Positions 52,101-64,000 of a stretch of DNA of 64,000 nucleotides are shown piece after piece (the stretch's first letter is position 1; the number at the start of each line of letters is the position of its first letter). The stretch lies in NCBI GenBank assembly GCA_022266195.1, contig WHVY01000003.1:4588001-4652000 (forward strand), in the 5' to 3' direction. A model generated the notes under the pieces. It saw only the letters and a program-made list of their open reading frames with translations, was not told the origin of the DNA and ran no database searches. The position numbers and the translations under genes were made by a program. This DNA comes from Tetranychus cinnabarinus. Its lineage: Eukaryota > Arthropoda > Arachnida > Trombidiformes > Tetranychidae.

Positions 52101-55100
52101 CTCATCGAGCCTCTGAGCATGGTTAATAGTATTTAAATGTGAATTGAAATTAAAATGGCCAGTGAAATGACAGCGTCTTGGTTCTCTCTATGGTAAAAGC
52201 TAAGAAGGTTGAATCCCAGATACATAGCATTACAATGACAATTAATTAAATGGAAATATTGTCAATCTATCTTCATCAATAATCTATCATTTAGCCAATT
52301 GTTAATTAAATGGTTAGCAGAAAGTAAAAACAATTAACTCAATTATTGATGTTAATAAAAATATCTGAGTGACAGATGAAAGCAATGTTAAACCACAGAC
52401 AATGTAATGAACCAGTTTGCTGTTTTTTCCTAACTTGAAATGCTGCTGTTGATTCTGTATTGTTTTAATTTACAGTTAACAAATTACATTGTTAATCCAA
52501 GGATGGAGACGATTTATAACTGGATGAAATGTTGAACCCAATATAATTGGATAAACAATCAACTCAATCATTTTCTAAATCTATATACCAAACCTAGCAA
52601 CTATAAAATAATGAGCTTCAATCAGCAAGTTGAAACAAGGAGAAAAAAAAGTGAATCGATCCATCATCATCTCATGAATTCAGTTTAGTTTCCCATGAAA
52701 ACTGGATCCTCCAAGCTTTACCATTATTAGTCAACTGTGTACCGTTTGTCATCCTCATCATCCCTATCATCATTAACCTTTGTTTTCCTTGAGCAGAATC
52801 ATCTCAGGTATTGTGTTTTTACCTTACAAGAGGTTCTTCGTTGTTTTTTTGACAAACCCAAAGCAACACAACATGAATGAACGCACAAAAAAACATGATA
52901 CTTAATTAACCTCTTGCAAGGTTAATAGTTTAATTATTAAAAACTAATTGTACTCATCAACGGTGATTAACATAAGACCAAGTTTAACAATTAATCATGT
53001 TAAAACACTAAACTTGAATCAATATTTGGGTTCAACCTTTCACCACTTTTCTTCCTCTTCTTCACCTATTTCCACCTTTTAAAAATAAACACAATTACAA
53101 TTGATTACGAATATGAATCTAATTAACATTTAATCATCTTACAATGATATTGATGGAAGCCAATGATGACGATACCTTTTGTCACAAAGAGACTTGTCAA
53201 TCTCAATATATTAATACAATGAATTTCATAAATTTGGTGACATCTTTTTGAATTCATATCAAGATACGAATTGAAAAATCCTCACCAGATCCATCACCTT
53301 CCTTTATTACACTCTTAACATGAATATATAGAGAAATGAATGTAATGAAACCAATGAATTTACTAAAAAAACATTCACCTAATGTTAGAGGTTAATGTAA
53401 AACTGGAACCAGTTTAATGAACATTAAAATTGGTTATTATTTTAAGGGAAAAATTCTGGTTCAAAACTCAACTAAGCCTAATATTTTTAGCTTATTCTGG
53501 ATTCAAAATTAGCTTTCTCTAACCAAGGCTGGTTAAAAATAGAGAAACTTTGTTTTTTCTGGTTTATTTCATTTCCTATTCAGGTAATGTTCATCCATTC
53601 AGGAAATACAGAACCAGAAAAGGAAACATTTTGATAAACATATTTTTGGTATTGAAAGATGGTCCAAAGATTTAACCAGTAAAAGACAAATTTCACTTTG
53701 AATAATCATTTTCACAGCAAAAATGGCCAATGAAAGGTGAAGACATGGAAATAGTAACAAAAGGTTAACCTGTTGATTGATGTTAACTAATCAAATTAAG
53801 TTGTCAGGTTAAACGTTTTTCACTATTATTTTGGTAATAACACAAATAACAATTTAAACTGGTTAAAGATGGTGATAATCATTTTTAAAGGTGGGATTCC
53901 CTGAATTATGGAACAAGCTGAAAGAAGAAGATTGAAATGAAGAAAAAAAATGTTTTACCTTTTTTGACAATCTTTCATCACCATCTTGATGTTGATGATT
54001 ATCATGATTATCCTCTTACCATAAAGTCAGATAGCTAAATGTAGTTTAATAATAATGTACTCGTAAGTGTGTAATGAGTAAGTCAAGTGAGCAATTAACT
54101 AATTGAGAAACGGTTAAAGGGTGCTTCAGATGAACATGAATAGATATCACCAGGTAATGGTCAGATAATGTGATTTATATTCATTCAATTTATTCACTGT
54201 GTTTCATATCCAATGAGAGATTCACTTTTCTCTCTCTCTCATTTATTACCAATATTTACACAAATCAAGACCTTCATCCTCATCCATCATCCTCATCATC
54301 CTAATAATCATCAGTTAAGTTCACAGTCATTAGTTTCTATCATGATTACAACTGATTCCTCTTCCCTTTAACATCAGTTATCAACTTCAAGTGGCTTCTT
54401 GTTCCAATCATTTCAAGAGTTATACAAAGACGCCTGATTATTTCATCATTATCTTCATCATTTTTCTTCCTCATCTTCATCTTCATCTTTTTTTTTCTTT
54501 TTCTTGCTGTTCTTTTGTTGATTTCACAATTTCTTCTTCTTCTTCTTGTTCATTCAAAATTCTTAGACTTTGATTCTTTGCCTTCTGTTTGTTAATCATT
54601 ATTCTTACCCATTTCAATGGCTCAGTTGGAGTGAACACCTCGTTTGACAACTTTAATCTCATTGAGAGATACTTACCAAGAACAAGGGAAAAAGGTAAAA
54701 TTATTATCATTATAATGATGAAACTAACATTGTTTACCTTATTCAGTTTCTTTTACCTTTACCTTTACCTTTTTTTATTGAATTATCATTTCAACTTTTC
54801 TTTCTTTCTGTCTGATATTCCCTGTAATTAGTCAATCAAACATTAAAGGTAAAAGCTGCTTTTGTTTTCCTGTTTTTTACAGCTAAAATTGGCTTCAACC
54901 TTTATTTTACCTTTTACCTCTATTTACATTTTCAAATGTTTATACTTGGGAAATGTTTACAAAATTTCAATTATTTTCATCAAATAGGCAAATTATTGAG
55001 AAAAATTCAATGGAATCAATAATCTGATGAAAAATTTGAAAAAATATTGGACTTCATTAAACAATTCATGAAAAATTATTGTATAAATTGAACTCAAGTT

Positions 55101-56270
55101 TTATGGCCTTCATTTTGATGCATTCAAAGTAATAAATAAACATTTAGTCTTTATCAATGAATCAAGTTAAGTCAATTAGTTTGCTTCAAATGCTTTAAAG
55201 TATCGCGAACGGACTTAAAGCAAATTACTAATTGTTTTAAAGACTCGAAAAGAGAAATGGAATTGAAGTCAATTATGAAAACTTGAATAACCAGAATGGA
55301 ATCTGATTTACTATTCTCAGATTGCCTATTATAATTTGGTGACTCTGCTTTAAGTTATCGATTGATCCGAATTTCGGCAAAATTTTGGGACAATTTTGTA
55401 GTTGCTTTTGTTTTTTGGAAACAGTCGAATCAAAGTAAAACTATTCTTACCTGCAACTGAATGATGGTTAATACCTGACGAGGAACTTGAAGCAGTGGCT
55501 GTTGTAGGCTGATGATGAGGATGACCCTGTAATCCTGACATGAGTGCAGCTGCAGCAGCGGCTGTGGCCGATGGTCTGTACAGGTAAGCACCCAACATGG
55601 AGGCTGAAGTAAAGGCAGAGAAACATGGTGCAGTTTGTTGTTGTGCTTGTTGTTGATGGTGATGATGATGAGCAGGATGGTGAGGATGATGGTGGGAAGG
55701 ATGGTGAGAGTGTTGAGTTAGATGGTGAGCATGATGATTGGTTGTGGTTGTAGTTGATGGAGATGAGGTTGAAGCAGTTGGTGCAGTTGAATGATGTGAA
55801 TGTGACAAGGTTGGACCCAAAAGAGCCTCTCTTTTACCAGAATATCCATTTAATGAACTTTCATACCAATTGATTGATCCATTGGTTCCATTGGAACGAA
55901 ACTCTGGTGTCAATGAGCTATTTGGTCCAGTTGTGGGTGAGTTAATTGAGGTTGATGAAGGTGGTGATGATGATAAGGTTTCATGGTTAGTGGTTACCTT
56001 GGTGTTGCCCGGTGTTGGTGATTCGTGATTCGGTGAATTCCAGTTGATTGGAGTTGCTGGAGTCGGTGTTGTTGCTGGTATTATTGTTGTTACAGGTGAA
56101 GTTGAAGGTGAGTTGCGATTATCACAATTGATGTTGTTATTGATGATGGTATTGGTACTGTTATGGTGGTTGATTGAGGAAGTTGAAGATGACAGTGATT
56201 CATCTAGACCTAAGATTTGTTGAATATTGAAATGGCATCGATTAATTGGCAATGAGCTTGGAGTTACCAT
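43189..56270 (-). CDS. Vsx: Visual-system homeobox protein (Vsx/Chx10 type, homeodomain plus CVC)
   Basis: Paired-like homeodomain transcription factor of the Vsx1/Vsx2/ceh-10 group, which acts in visual-system and interneuron development. Exons 56270-55451, 48715-48607, 47893-47770, 44480-44303 and 43601-43189 close in frame to 547 aa. An octapeptide-like repressor motif, FNIQQILGL, stands at residues 14-22. Residues 23-270 are Ser/Thr/Asn- and His/Gln-rich with homopolymer runs. A Lys/Arg cluster leads into the homeodomain (about 307-366) with YQLEELEKAF, YPDVYAREML and the recognition helix VWFQNRRAKWRK. The CVC domain follows at about 367-425 (MAEYGLYGAMVRHS, APWLLGMHKKS), which identifies the Vsx group. 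The C-terminal part is Asn/Ser-rich. Introns split the homeodomain before TIFTS and before VWFQ, the usual places. Whether it is the Vsx1 or Vsx2 orthologue cannot be decided here. Confidence 0.95.
44481..47769 (-). other. Vsx intron within the homeodomain, 3.3 kb
   Basis: AT-rich intron between the helix 1-2 exon and the helix 3/CVC exon. A candidate alternative exon lies at 46773-46819. GA-rich low-complexity DNA stands at about 46220-46255. The open frames 45095-45286 and 46030-46260 are low-complexity and not supported. Confidence 0.55.
46773..46819 (-). other. Candidate alternative Vsx exon, 47 nt
   Basis: On the minus strand, an ATTTAG acceptor and a CAG|GTAAGA donor enclose 47 nt that are GC-richer than their surroundings. 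In phase 1 the stretch is open and contains an ATG followed by IIAGKTIRNLKVGQ, leaving phase 0. It therefore joins Vsx exon 1 (which ends in phase 1) to the VWFQNRR exon in frame, replacing homeodomain helices 1 and 2, or it could be an alternative start. Spliced between the known homeodomain exons it would bring a stop at once. Confidence 0.3.
48716..55450 (-). other. Vsx intron 1, 6.7 kb
   Basis: Long AT-rich intron, likely rich in cis-regulatory DNA as is usual for homeobox genes. A candidate plus-strand two-exon small gene lies at 49242-50692. The plus-strand open frames 51265-51453 and 54391-54831 are not supported by recognisable protein. Confidence 0.55.
49242..50692 (+). CDS. Candidate small two-exon gene nested in the Vsx intron
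   Basis: A plus-strand ATG at 49242 (MAEHKIE) is followed after 23 nt by an AG|GTAAAA donor. At 50490-50518 there is a long pyrimidine tract ending in TTTTAG, the best acceptor in the region. Splicing to 50527 (second AG) gives 60 aa ending at a TAA (50690-50692), with a hydrophobic middle (FFGFIIQIIGYNQASLAFL) that could span a membrane. Splicing to the first AG (exon from 50519) gives 39 aa ending earlier. An AATAAA stands at about 51028. A second frame at 50651-50780 (MDKDDAEQWTK...) is also open for 42 codons. No family recognised; it could be a noncoding RNA instead. Confidence 0.25.
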
Positions 56271-57890
56271 GATTGCAGTCTAACAATGTTTTCAATTAAC
56301 AATTAAATTCAATTTCAATTTTACATTCAATTTTTTCTGATCACTTGAAACTTTCACAGTAAGCAAAGGATAACATGATCATGTTGTATCACTTGGAGAT
56401 TTGATGGGAAATTGTTTTAACAAATTGTATCAATCATTCAATGGGAAAACAATTTACAAATGATCAGAATAGCAATCTGTATTAAACTGCATGGATTGAG
56501 AAAGTTGATTAAACTGGGCTGATTGTTGTATTAGTTGATTGTAAACTGATGGTAAAAAATGAATCAAGTCTGTTGATGGTTAACCTTAGTTACCGCCTGT
56601 TTGCTGCTCCAACTCCACCTCATAACGACTCCACATCCAATAAGAGTTACCATTTGCTGTATATAAGGTGGAGTTTAACTTGAATCTAACAATTTATTAA
56701 CATAACAATCAAATTGATTAACTAATTTAATATGTATTTCAATTTCAATTTTGTCATCTTTGCGTTGATCAGGGGAAAAAGGTCCACTAAAATAGTCAAT
56801 TTGGTGTAACAAACACAGTTGATGGTAACAATGAGAAGCAAAATTTAACCCAAAAATGGTGAAAAACTAATCTTGCTGTTAATTAACTTTATTATTTAAT
56901 CAAAAAATTAACATCATTTAATCACTCAAGTTTGTCTTTAATTAAAGTCTAACCTTTTTGGTCCGATTTCAGGACATTTTTTCACTTGTTTTTACATTCA
57001 TTTGATAATTGATCAATTTTTTTGATTTTTTCTCGCGTTTCATTGGCAATTAATCATTTCAATGTTGGAGTAAATTTTTTCATTCATTATTGCAATTTAT
57101 TGAATGGTTTGAGTTTAAAATCAATTTTTTCATCTTATAATGATAATGATCATTATAACAAAAAGGTATAATAATTACAATATATTAACTTGTGAAATGT
57201 TGAGCAAAAAAAGTGGGGACAAAAAATAGAGTTAATAAGGGCACTTTGAGCGACTTTTCAGGATAACGTGACAAAAGATGTACAAATTGTCACGTTCCTT
57301 GATTTACTCCAATTAAAATTGTATTGTAATGCATTGGATGAGCATGAGGATGAGTTGGTGGGTGGTAAAGGAAGACAATGCCTTGTTATCAGCAACACCA
57401 TTATCATCCAATGTTCACCAGGTTTACATTGAAGAGAACTAAAATAACAAGAATTTAATTCATTACAATCTTTAATAAAGTTCAATGGCAATCTCAGCAT
57501 CTTAATCAATCCAAGCATCTTTGATCATTTCAACATTTTCATTTTTTTAAATTAACGGTTGAAGGTTAGCGGACAGAGACAATCCTTCAACCCAGCAAAG
57601 TCACTCTCTTCCCATAAAGTTGAATCTACTGCAAGGCTCTTTACGACAAATGATTTTCATTATTTTTAACTTTCTTTTTCAATCATTTAAGTTTCAATTT
57701 TTAATTGCAATTTGATCATCATTATTTTAATGTTAATTTATCATGATTATTGGCACAATATTTTCATCACCATTCTTTTGATGAAAATAATTGATTTACC
57801 TTCTTTGTTCATCTTAATTGTGATCCTTCATTGATCATCACTTTAGTCCATCATTGATAGACACACTTTGACCTCCCGAGTAGACCCAAC
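56271..57890. other. Upstream region of Vsx
   Basis: Non-coding, AT-rich. Contains the inverted repeat 56611-56675 with CCAAT- and TATA-like words, and a small palindrome (TTATAATGA...TCATTATAA) at about 57136-57160. The minus-strand open frame 57258-57518 is not convincing. Confidence 0.45.
56611..56675. promoter_or_regulatory. Inverted repeat with CCAAT and TATA words upstream of Vsx
   Basis: AACTCCACCTCATA (56611-56624) is repeated in reverse complement at 56662-56675 with one mismatch, around a 37-nt centre that contains CCAAT (56637-56641). The right arm includes TATATAAGG. It lies about 340 nt before the Vsx start codon in a locally GC-richer patch, so it may be part of the Vsx promoter; this is inference. 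Confidence 0.3.
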
Positions 57891-57891
57891 C

Positions 57892-57950
57892 ACGCACCAG
57901 ACACACACACACTCACACTCACACATTCACACACATACACACACACACCC
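57892..57950. repeat. (CA)n microsatellite
   Basis: An interrupted CA/CACT tract of about 59 nt. A related CTCA-rich stretch stands at about 58190-58240. Confidence 0.8.
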
Positions 57951-60900
57951 TGAGTTGATGAAAAAGATAAGTAATTATCTTTTCATTGTACATCATCACC
58001 CTTCATCTTTAACCCTCCATCTTCCTCCTCCTTCAACCCAACTAGTATAGTGTCACCTTAAAAAAAGCCTTCACCATTAAGGTTACTCCACAGTATATTC
58101 ATTGTTGGCATCATTCACTTTTATCCTCATCATTTTTTTCCTCCATCATCATCTTCACACACAAAATGGTAGAAACAAAAATTAGCACAACACTCATTTA
58201 CTCACTCACTTACCTCACTAACACTCACACTCACACAAAGCAAAGTGTCAAATTTAATTAATCAATTATAATCAATTACTTGCAATTACCAAATGCCTTT
58301 TGAATCATTTAAATGTTTACTTTTCTTCTTTATTTCCATCAGTTTGAGAGCAAAAAACCAATTTACATGTTCACCTTTTTTTCACCTCCCTTTTCATCCT
58401 TTTCATCCTCTTGTTCATCACCTTTCCAATTGTTACCTTTGTAAAAACCTTTCTTCCTCTCCTTGACTCACTCAATAATAGTAATAATAATAAATAGTTC
58501 TTGAGGGAAATCATGAAGACTGAAAAAGCCACTTTACCATTACACATTTGTCAACTATTGTTAATCATTAATACACTGTTAAAAGAGTCTCACTTTTTAA
58601 TCTGAAAGATAATTGATGAATAAACAAACATGAAGCTAATTGACTGTTAATAATAACAATAATTATCACCAATTAACAGTAAAAATTGTGACTAACAATC
58701 ATTAATTTCATTTCAATGAGATTCACTTTTCTTCTGGTTCAATCTTTTTCACCTTCTTCTTGCCTGGTTAACAAACATTGTTTGCTTCAACAAATGTTCA
58801 ACAACAATCCAACTTGAAGTATCTTTTCAATCCTATATTTGTCTTCTTCTGTTCATCTTGATGAGGATGATGATGATGATGATGATAAGTTGACATTTGA
58901 AAGAGCAAAGGAAACACTTTTGTTGATCACCAAAGGCCAACAATGGACAAACATTTGTAATCCGATTTAAAAGCCCTTTTTAACATGTATTAATCTCACA
59001 GATTGAGTTGTAAGTTTTGTTGTTGTCTTCATCCGTTGTACATTTTCAATCACTTGGACATTGATGGACTTGTAAAGCTACAAAATAATAACTGATATTG
59101 ATCTGTATTCACTTCATTAAACACCAACAATAAAGGTTAACCTGGCAACTTTAAAGTGTTTGTCTCTTCATTATAACATGAATAACATTTCAGGCCAACA
59201 TTCATAATTATCAAAGTGGACAGCAAAGTGTAATCTAACTTTGTGACTTCAATGTTTGTATCAAAAAAAAATATGATTAGAAACACGCGTTTTGAGGTTG
59301 AATCTTTGTATTGAATTAACAATAATGATTGTAATTTGATGAAAATGTCTCAAGAGATTTGATCAAACAAATTGACTGTTAATGGTTAGAGTGAATGGCA
59401 AGAAAAATGATAATAATTAAGATCAATGGGAATGCTGGGAAGGACAAAAATAATGACTTAAGAAGTCGCTCAGGAATCGAGTAAATTGAAGATTGAAATT
59501 TTTCAATAATAATTGGATAAAATGGCCAAATTATCATCTTTATCTTCATTATTTGAATCTTTTTTTCTCATCATTTTGTTCAACCAAAGAGGATGCGTAA
59601 GGATAACTGGTTAATGTTACATTAAATTGGCAAGTTTTCAGTGATGATATCAAGAAAGAGTATCTTCATCATTTTCATCATCTATTGATCTGTCATTTCA
59701 CTGGCTTTTCACTATAATATTTTATATCTTTTTCACTCTTTAATCTAATGACCAAGCAAAGTGTTTACGACGCTGTTTGACCGCTAATTTAATATACTTT
59801 CACTTTTACAAGCTCAATTTCATCCTCTTCTGTCTTCCTCATCTTCATCATGGAAACTTGTTTGATACAAAATGCTTCCTTCCTTGTTGACCAAAAGTGA
59901 ACCGAAAAAGTTGCTTTTTTTTGGTTGCTTTCATTTTCACATGAAAAACAATTGAAAGATTAGATGTTAACCAACTGATTTTCATGATGAGGATGAGGAT
60001 GAAGATGAAAGTGTTCAACTGTACTATAGACAAACTGTATTAAATGACGAGGAAATACAAATTAATGGGAAACATATCGATCAAAGATTTGACTCTTCTT
60101 TTTGCTTCGCTTCTTCAAGATGTGTAATGATAATGGGTTTACTTAGCTAACTAGATATAATAATAAGTATTTGAAGGGAAAAATTGTTATCCATTATGAG
60201 AGTGATCCTGATCAAGATGATAATAGTGATCATCATGAAAAGGTTATTCACTAATTCAATGGCAATCAATTGGATAACATTGTGTTTAACAAAGCAAACC
60301 AAATGTGATTTGTTTTTCCGTCATTTAGTGGTTGCTGTTGAGTTAACTTTTCAAGTTAATAAAAGCTCAAGTGGATCCAAGCTGAATGGATAATAAAAAG
60401 AGGATTAATTGCTGATTAGGAATACCAAATCATTATTAGTAGATTAACAAGTCTCGATAACCATAATCCAGTCAATGTCATTGAAATTAAAATGTAAACT
60501 TGACTTTGCTTTTTCATTTTACTTTTGGGTTACATTTAATTTTAAATCATTTGGCGAGGGTTTAATTGTTATAAATTGTTTCTCTGTTGGTATTGATTTA
60601 ATGCAATGTTAATTGATTTAGCAACGGGAAAATGAAACAGAAAAAAGTGATTTATTTAGATGATTGGAGTTAAAGGGAGAGATAAATGAAGGTTAAAGTG
60701 GTTGGTAATGAAACATTGGTTTCTATGCGATTAATAAATTGTTACGAATAATGGTTTACCAACAATTGATGCTCATATATCAAAGCTAATTGTCCTGTTA
60801 ACATAACCAATATAAAGACACAAAAGTTGATATCAAAACTCATTCCCAGTCAGTTCATCATCATTCCCATCAAGAGAATCATGTTTTTATCTTGAAAATT

Positions 60901-63900
60901 ACCCATAAAATTTGCTTTATAAATATCATCATCATAATAATCCTTTAAATCATCTTTCATTACTTTTCCCAATAATTTAATTAAAAGGTTATGTAAAGTG
61001 AAAAGCTTGGTAAAAGTGAAGACAAAAATAACTGCAAAACCGCACCCAATGGCCTTAAAATGGCCTCATAGAACAGCTGAGACTTGAGTTTACCTTTTAT
61101 TGATAAATTGATGAAACTTGGAACAAATCAAAAATTGATTTTTTTCTCGGATAAAAACATGAGTTTTGTTGCACTTCTGGCACAAAACTCATCCTCTTAT
61201 TGCAACTTTCCGCTGCTCCATTAATATTACAGGAATCATTTCTTGAATCTCATGAGATGAAACAAGAGTATTCATCATTCATTTGAAAGTTTCATTCTTC
61301 TCGATGAATGAGCCATGAAAATAGACGATATTGATACAGTTGTAAGAATTGACTTTTCCTGCCCTTTCTTTCACTTCCATTAACTAATAATAATGATAAT
61401 AAATATTCAATTCCCAGGTTGAAAATGATAGCAACTATAAAGGCCCAGTAAATGCACAATCAGTCAACACTGTTATTAGATGTAAAAGGTGAAAAGGGAC
61501 TGCAAATGATTATCAAAAGTTAATTTATTAAATTAATTCAATCATTATCGGGGTTCATTAAAACTGTCTCATTAAAATTAAGTTCAATATTAATTTCTCA
61601 TGAGATTTTTCCAACTAAATGAATGGCTATTAAAATTGTTATTTGATATTGATTTTTTGTCTTTTTACTTTTCTCCGACAATCAAATGTGTTTAGTCAAA
61701 TTGGCTTTGCTTGGTTAATTTTAATCAATCATACTTTTGCTCAGCATTTTCATCTCGCTATTCATTGTTTAGTTTTGAGCTTTAATTAAAATTTAATTTT
61801 CTCAAGACTTTCCTTTGTTAATTAATGAAGTTGATTTTGATGTAGACAAAACAAAATCAATGCTAATCAAGTAATAAAGTAATTAGCAAAGTAAAGCTAA
61901 TATAACCTTTTTGTGTTAACATTTTTCCTAATGAAAAATAACGTTAAACATTTGAAAAGGGAAGAAGATTAAAATGATGATTATGAAGGGTTGAAATCAA
62001 TTCAATTTTTACGCATTCCATAAGGATTACAGGGTGAATATATGAATGCAGGGAAAGCTTTTAACCTGATAATGGCTGTGATGAGTTTCAATCTCAATCT
62101 GAACATTCCAATTAACCACTTAACTAAAGCTAATAGTTTTGGCTTAAATAACTTTCATACTCATTAAACTATTACAATGAAAGTGAAAAAAGGTTTAACC
62201 GCTTTTTTTTGCATCAGATTAATATTGTTTAAAAAGTGTAAAACACTTTTTGCTCGTAATTTTTTCCAAATCATCAGGACGGTTGAATAAATTCAACTGA
62301 TGAAGGTAAATTATTATGGTTAGGATGATTATTTGAAACATTTAGAAAATAAAATTGTTTTCAATTTTCTTTTTCCACCAACAAAAGCGACAAATTTTCC
62401 AGTTGGGCCTTGATTAAATTACAGTTAAACTGGTTGAAGAGATTCAAATGAATTTAATTATTGTGGTTGCTTCTCCATTTTTTGTGCTCCAACTTCAATC
62501 ATAATAGATCCTCGGGTGAAAATATTAACGGTACATTATGATGATAATGATGATGGGGATAGAAATGATCATCTTCTTCATCACCTTTTGCTTTTTACCA
62601 TCTTTACCATCCAAGCATAATGTAATTAAACTATGATTTCAATTAATTTCTTTCACCTTTTAATGTGTGTTTTCTTCTTCTTTTGGCCTCCTCCTTAACA
62701 TTATTAATATTGCTTTGAATACACACAGTTAAATCCAACATTTGGTTTTCCCGGTTCCATTCATGTTGATGCGCCAAATAAAGCAACTGTAAAGATAATC
62801 AAATGTTTATATAGATTAATCATTTAACTTTAACTAATGAGAATCTGATTATTTGATCGTGATATTATTGTTACACTTAATAGATTATACCTGGAAGGCT
62901 TTGAATATGTTGATTACGTGCAAAACATTTTCGATGTGTATGTTTTAACCTGAGATTAACATCGTATTAAAAAATAATATTGAATCCAAGAAACGCATGT
63001 AGTATCCAACACCAACAAGAAAACATCTAAAGTTAAATAAATTTGATTATTGATGATCATAATGATTGTTAAAGACAATAATAGTGTTCATTATAAAATA
63101 TAAATGTGAATATAAAAAGGTAATAAAGCGTTTAACAATAATGTTTGAGTGTGTAAAGATAATGAGGAACAAGGATGAAGTCAATTGAAGGCGTGAATAA
63201 CTTATTAGAGTAAAGAGTGAGTCAATGAGAAAGGCAAGAATTAATAGGATGATAGGGAAGATAATGGATGATGATCAACGGGCGTGTTCAATGTTAGATA
63301 ATTATTTGACTATGAATTCCCTGTAAAGAATAAAATGGTAATAATAATAGATGAAAATAATTACAAGAGGTGAGAAGTGAAAAACTCTTACTTTGTTAAA
63401 TATTAACTAATCAATTATCTTGTATAGTTTGTCACTTACTTATTCCATTTCAATTATTATCATTATTATCTTCATTTAATAGTTAATTTGTCAATATAAT
63501 TACCTGATGCACATTATTGATCATCATAGATGATAATCACCTGTATTAACCTACCAATGTGGATATTCAGTTCAAATACAGGAGAAACGTTAGCCAAATT
63601 CAGTCCAAGTTCAATTTTCTTTGTAAAACTGGTGATTCTTTCTGATGAGTTTGCTTTGTTTATCTCTTCTTCTTGTATTCTGATGAAAATATTTTCTAAT
63701 CAAATATTATCAGGCAGCTTTATTGAATTGATTTCTTCCGATTCTCTGGAGCCTTTTATTCCCACTGTTTTACTGTTTAATAAAAACAAAAGCTAAAAAA
63801 TTGATTTTGCTTTTATTGTCCTTGTATTTCACTGGTAAGAGATGTAATCTGTGTTGACATGAAATATGATTTTGAAATTGATGTTATCCTGAGTATCATC

Positions 63901-64000
63901 GTCATCATGGTATAATCGAGTTGTTAAAGTCAATTGTACTCCATTGTATGGTTGAGATGAAAATTGAGTTTAACAATAAGAAACCATCACTAGAAAACGT
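57951..64000. other. Non-coding flank beyond Vsx, no supported gene
   Basis: About 6 kb of AT-rich DNA with scattered GAT/CATC simple repeats (for example 58861-58890). No open frame shows recognisable protein. One minus-strand stretch at about 63560-63700 reads as a plausible exon but lacks support. The region may hold distal regulatory DNA of Vsx. Confidence 0.45.

Noticed and set aside
54391..54831. Plus- and minus-strand frames in CTT/GAA-rich DNA
   Set aside because: Simple-sequence DNA lacks stops by composition; the products are homopolymer-like.
57258..57518. Minus-strand 86-codon open frame upstream of Vsx
   Set aside because: Irregular composition and no family resemblance; no promoter or splice context.
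1..64000. CRISPR arrays, bacterial operons, rRNA or tRNA genes
   Set aside because: No regularly spaced repeats, no ribosome-binding-site-led gene runs and no recognisable tRNA or rRNA signature were seen; the DNA is eukaryotic.

Overview
The window is nuclear DNA from an animal with small, AT-rich genes. Coding exons are separated by many short introns (about 55 to 420 nt) and a few long ones (0.7 to 6.7 kb), all with GT/AG borders. Protein content points to an arthropod: the Patj L27 region and its first intact PDZ domain read very much like fly Patj, and Atp7, Chmp6, Prp4 kinase and Vsx are all recognisable. Low GC and compact introns would fit an acariform mite, but that is only an inference; nothing here proves the taxon.

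Layout. Positions 378-21808 (minus) hold the complete set of L27 and PDZ modules of the MUPP1/MPDZ-Patj family. It divides into an N-terminal, fly-Patj-like unit (17791-21808: L27, a half PDZ, four PDZ) and a C-terminal unit (378-15867: seven PDZ matching MUPP1 PDZ 6-11 and 13). The two units do not join in frame by any direct splice I can find. Positions 23080-23973 (minus) hold an intronless Ulp1/SENP-type cysteine protease, and 25062-26034 (minus) hold the ESCRT-III subunit Chmp6. Positions 27803-31890 (plus) encode the copper P-type ATPase Atp7 with only two N-terminal metal-binding modules, the second without its CxxC. Positions 33319-38696 (plus) encode a DUF389 membrane protein; a small predicted secreted protein lies antisense in one of its introns. 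Positions 39803-41652 (plus) encode Prp4 kinase. Positions 43189-56270 (minus) encode a Vsx/Chx10-type homeodomain protein with a CVC domain. The last 7.7 kb has no gene I can support and may be regulatory DNA of Vsx.

Exon borders were worked out by hand from splice signals, reading-frame continuity and remembered family sequences; no alignment or search was run. For all main genes the coding phase closes exactly from ATG to stop. The genes do not form one pathway: they are ordinary housekeeping genes (membrane trafficking, copper transport, splicing kinase, cell polarity scaffold) beside one developmental regulator. The most unusual points are the split or internally promoted MUPP1 locus, the Atp7 metal-binding module without cysteines, the animal DUF389 protein, nested candidate genes, a possible alternative Vsx exon, and two short inverted-repeat elements that share termini.
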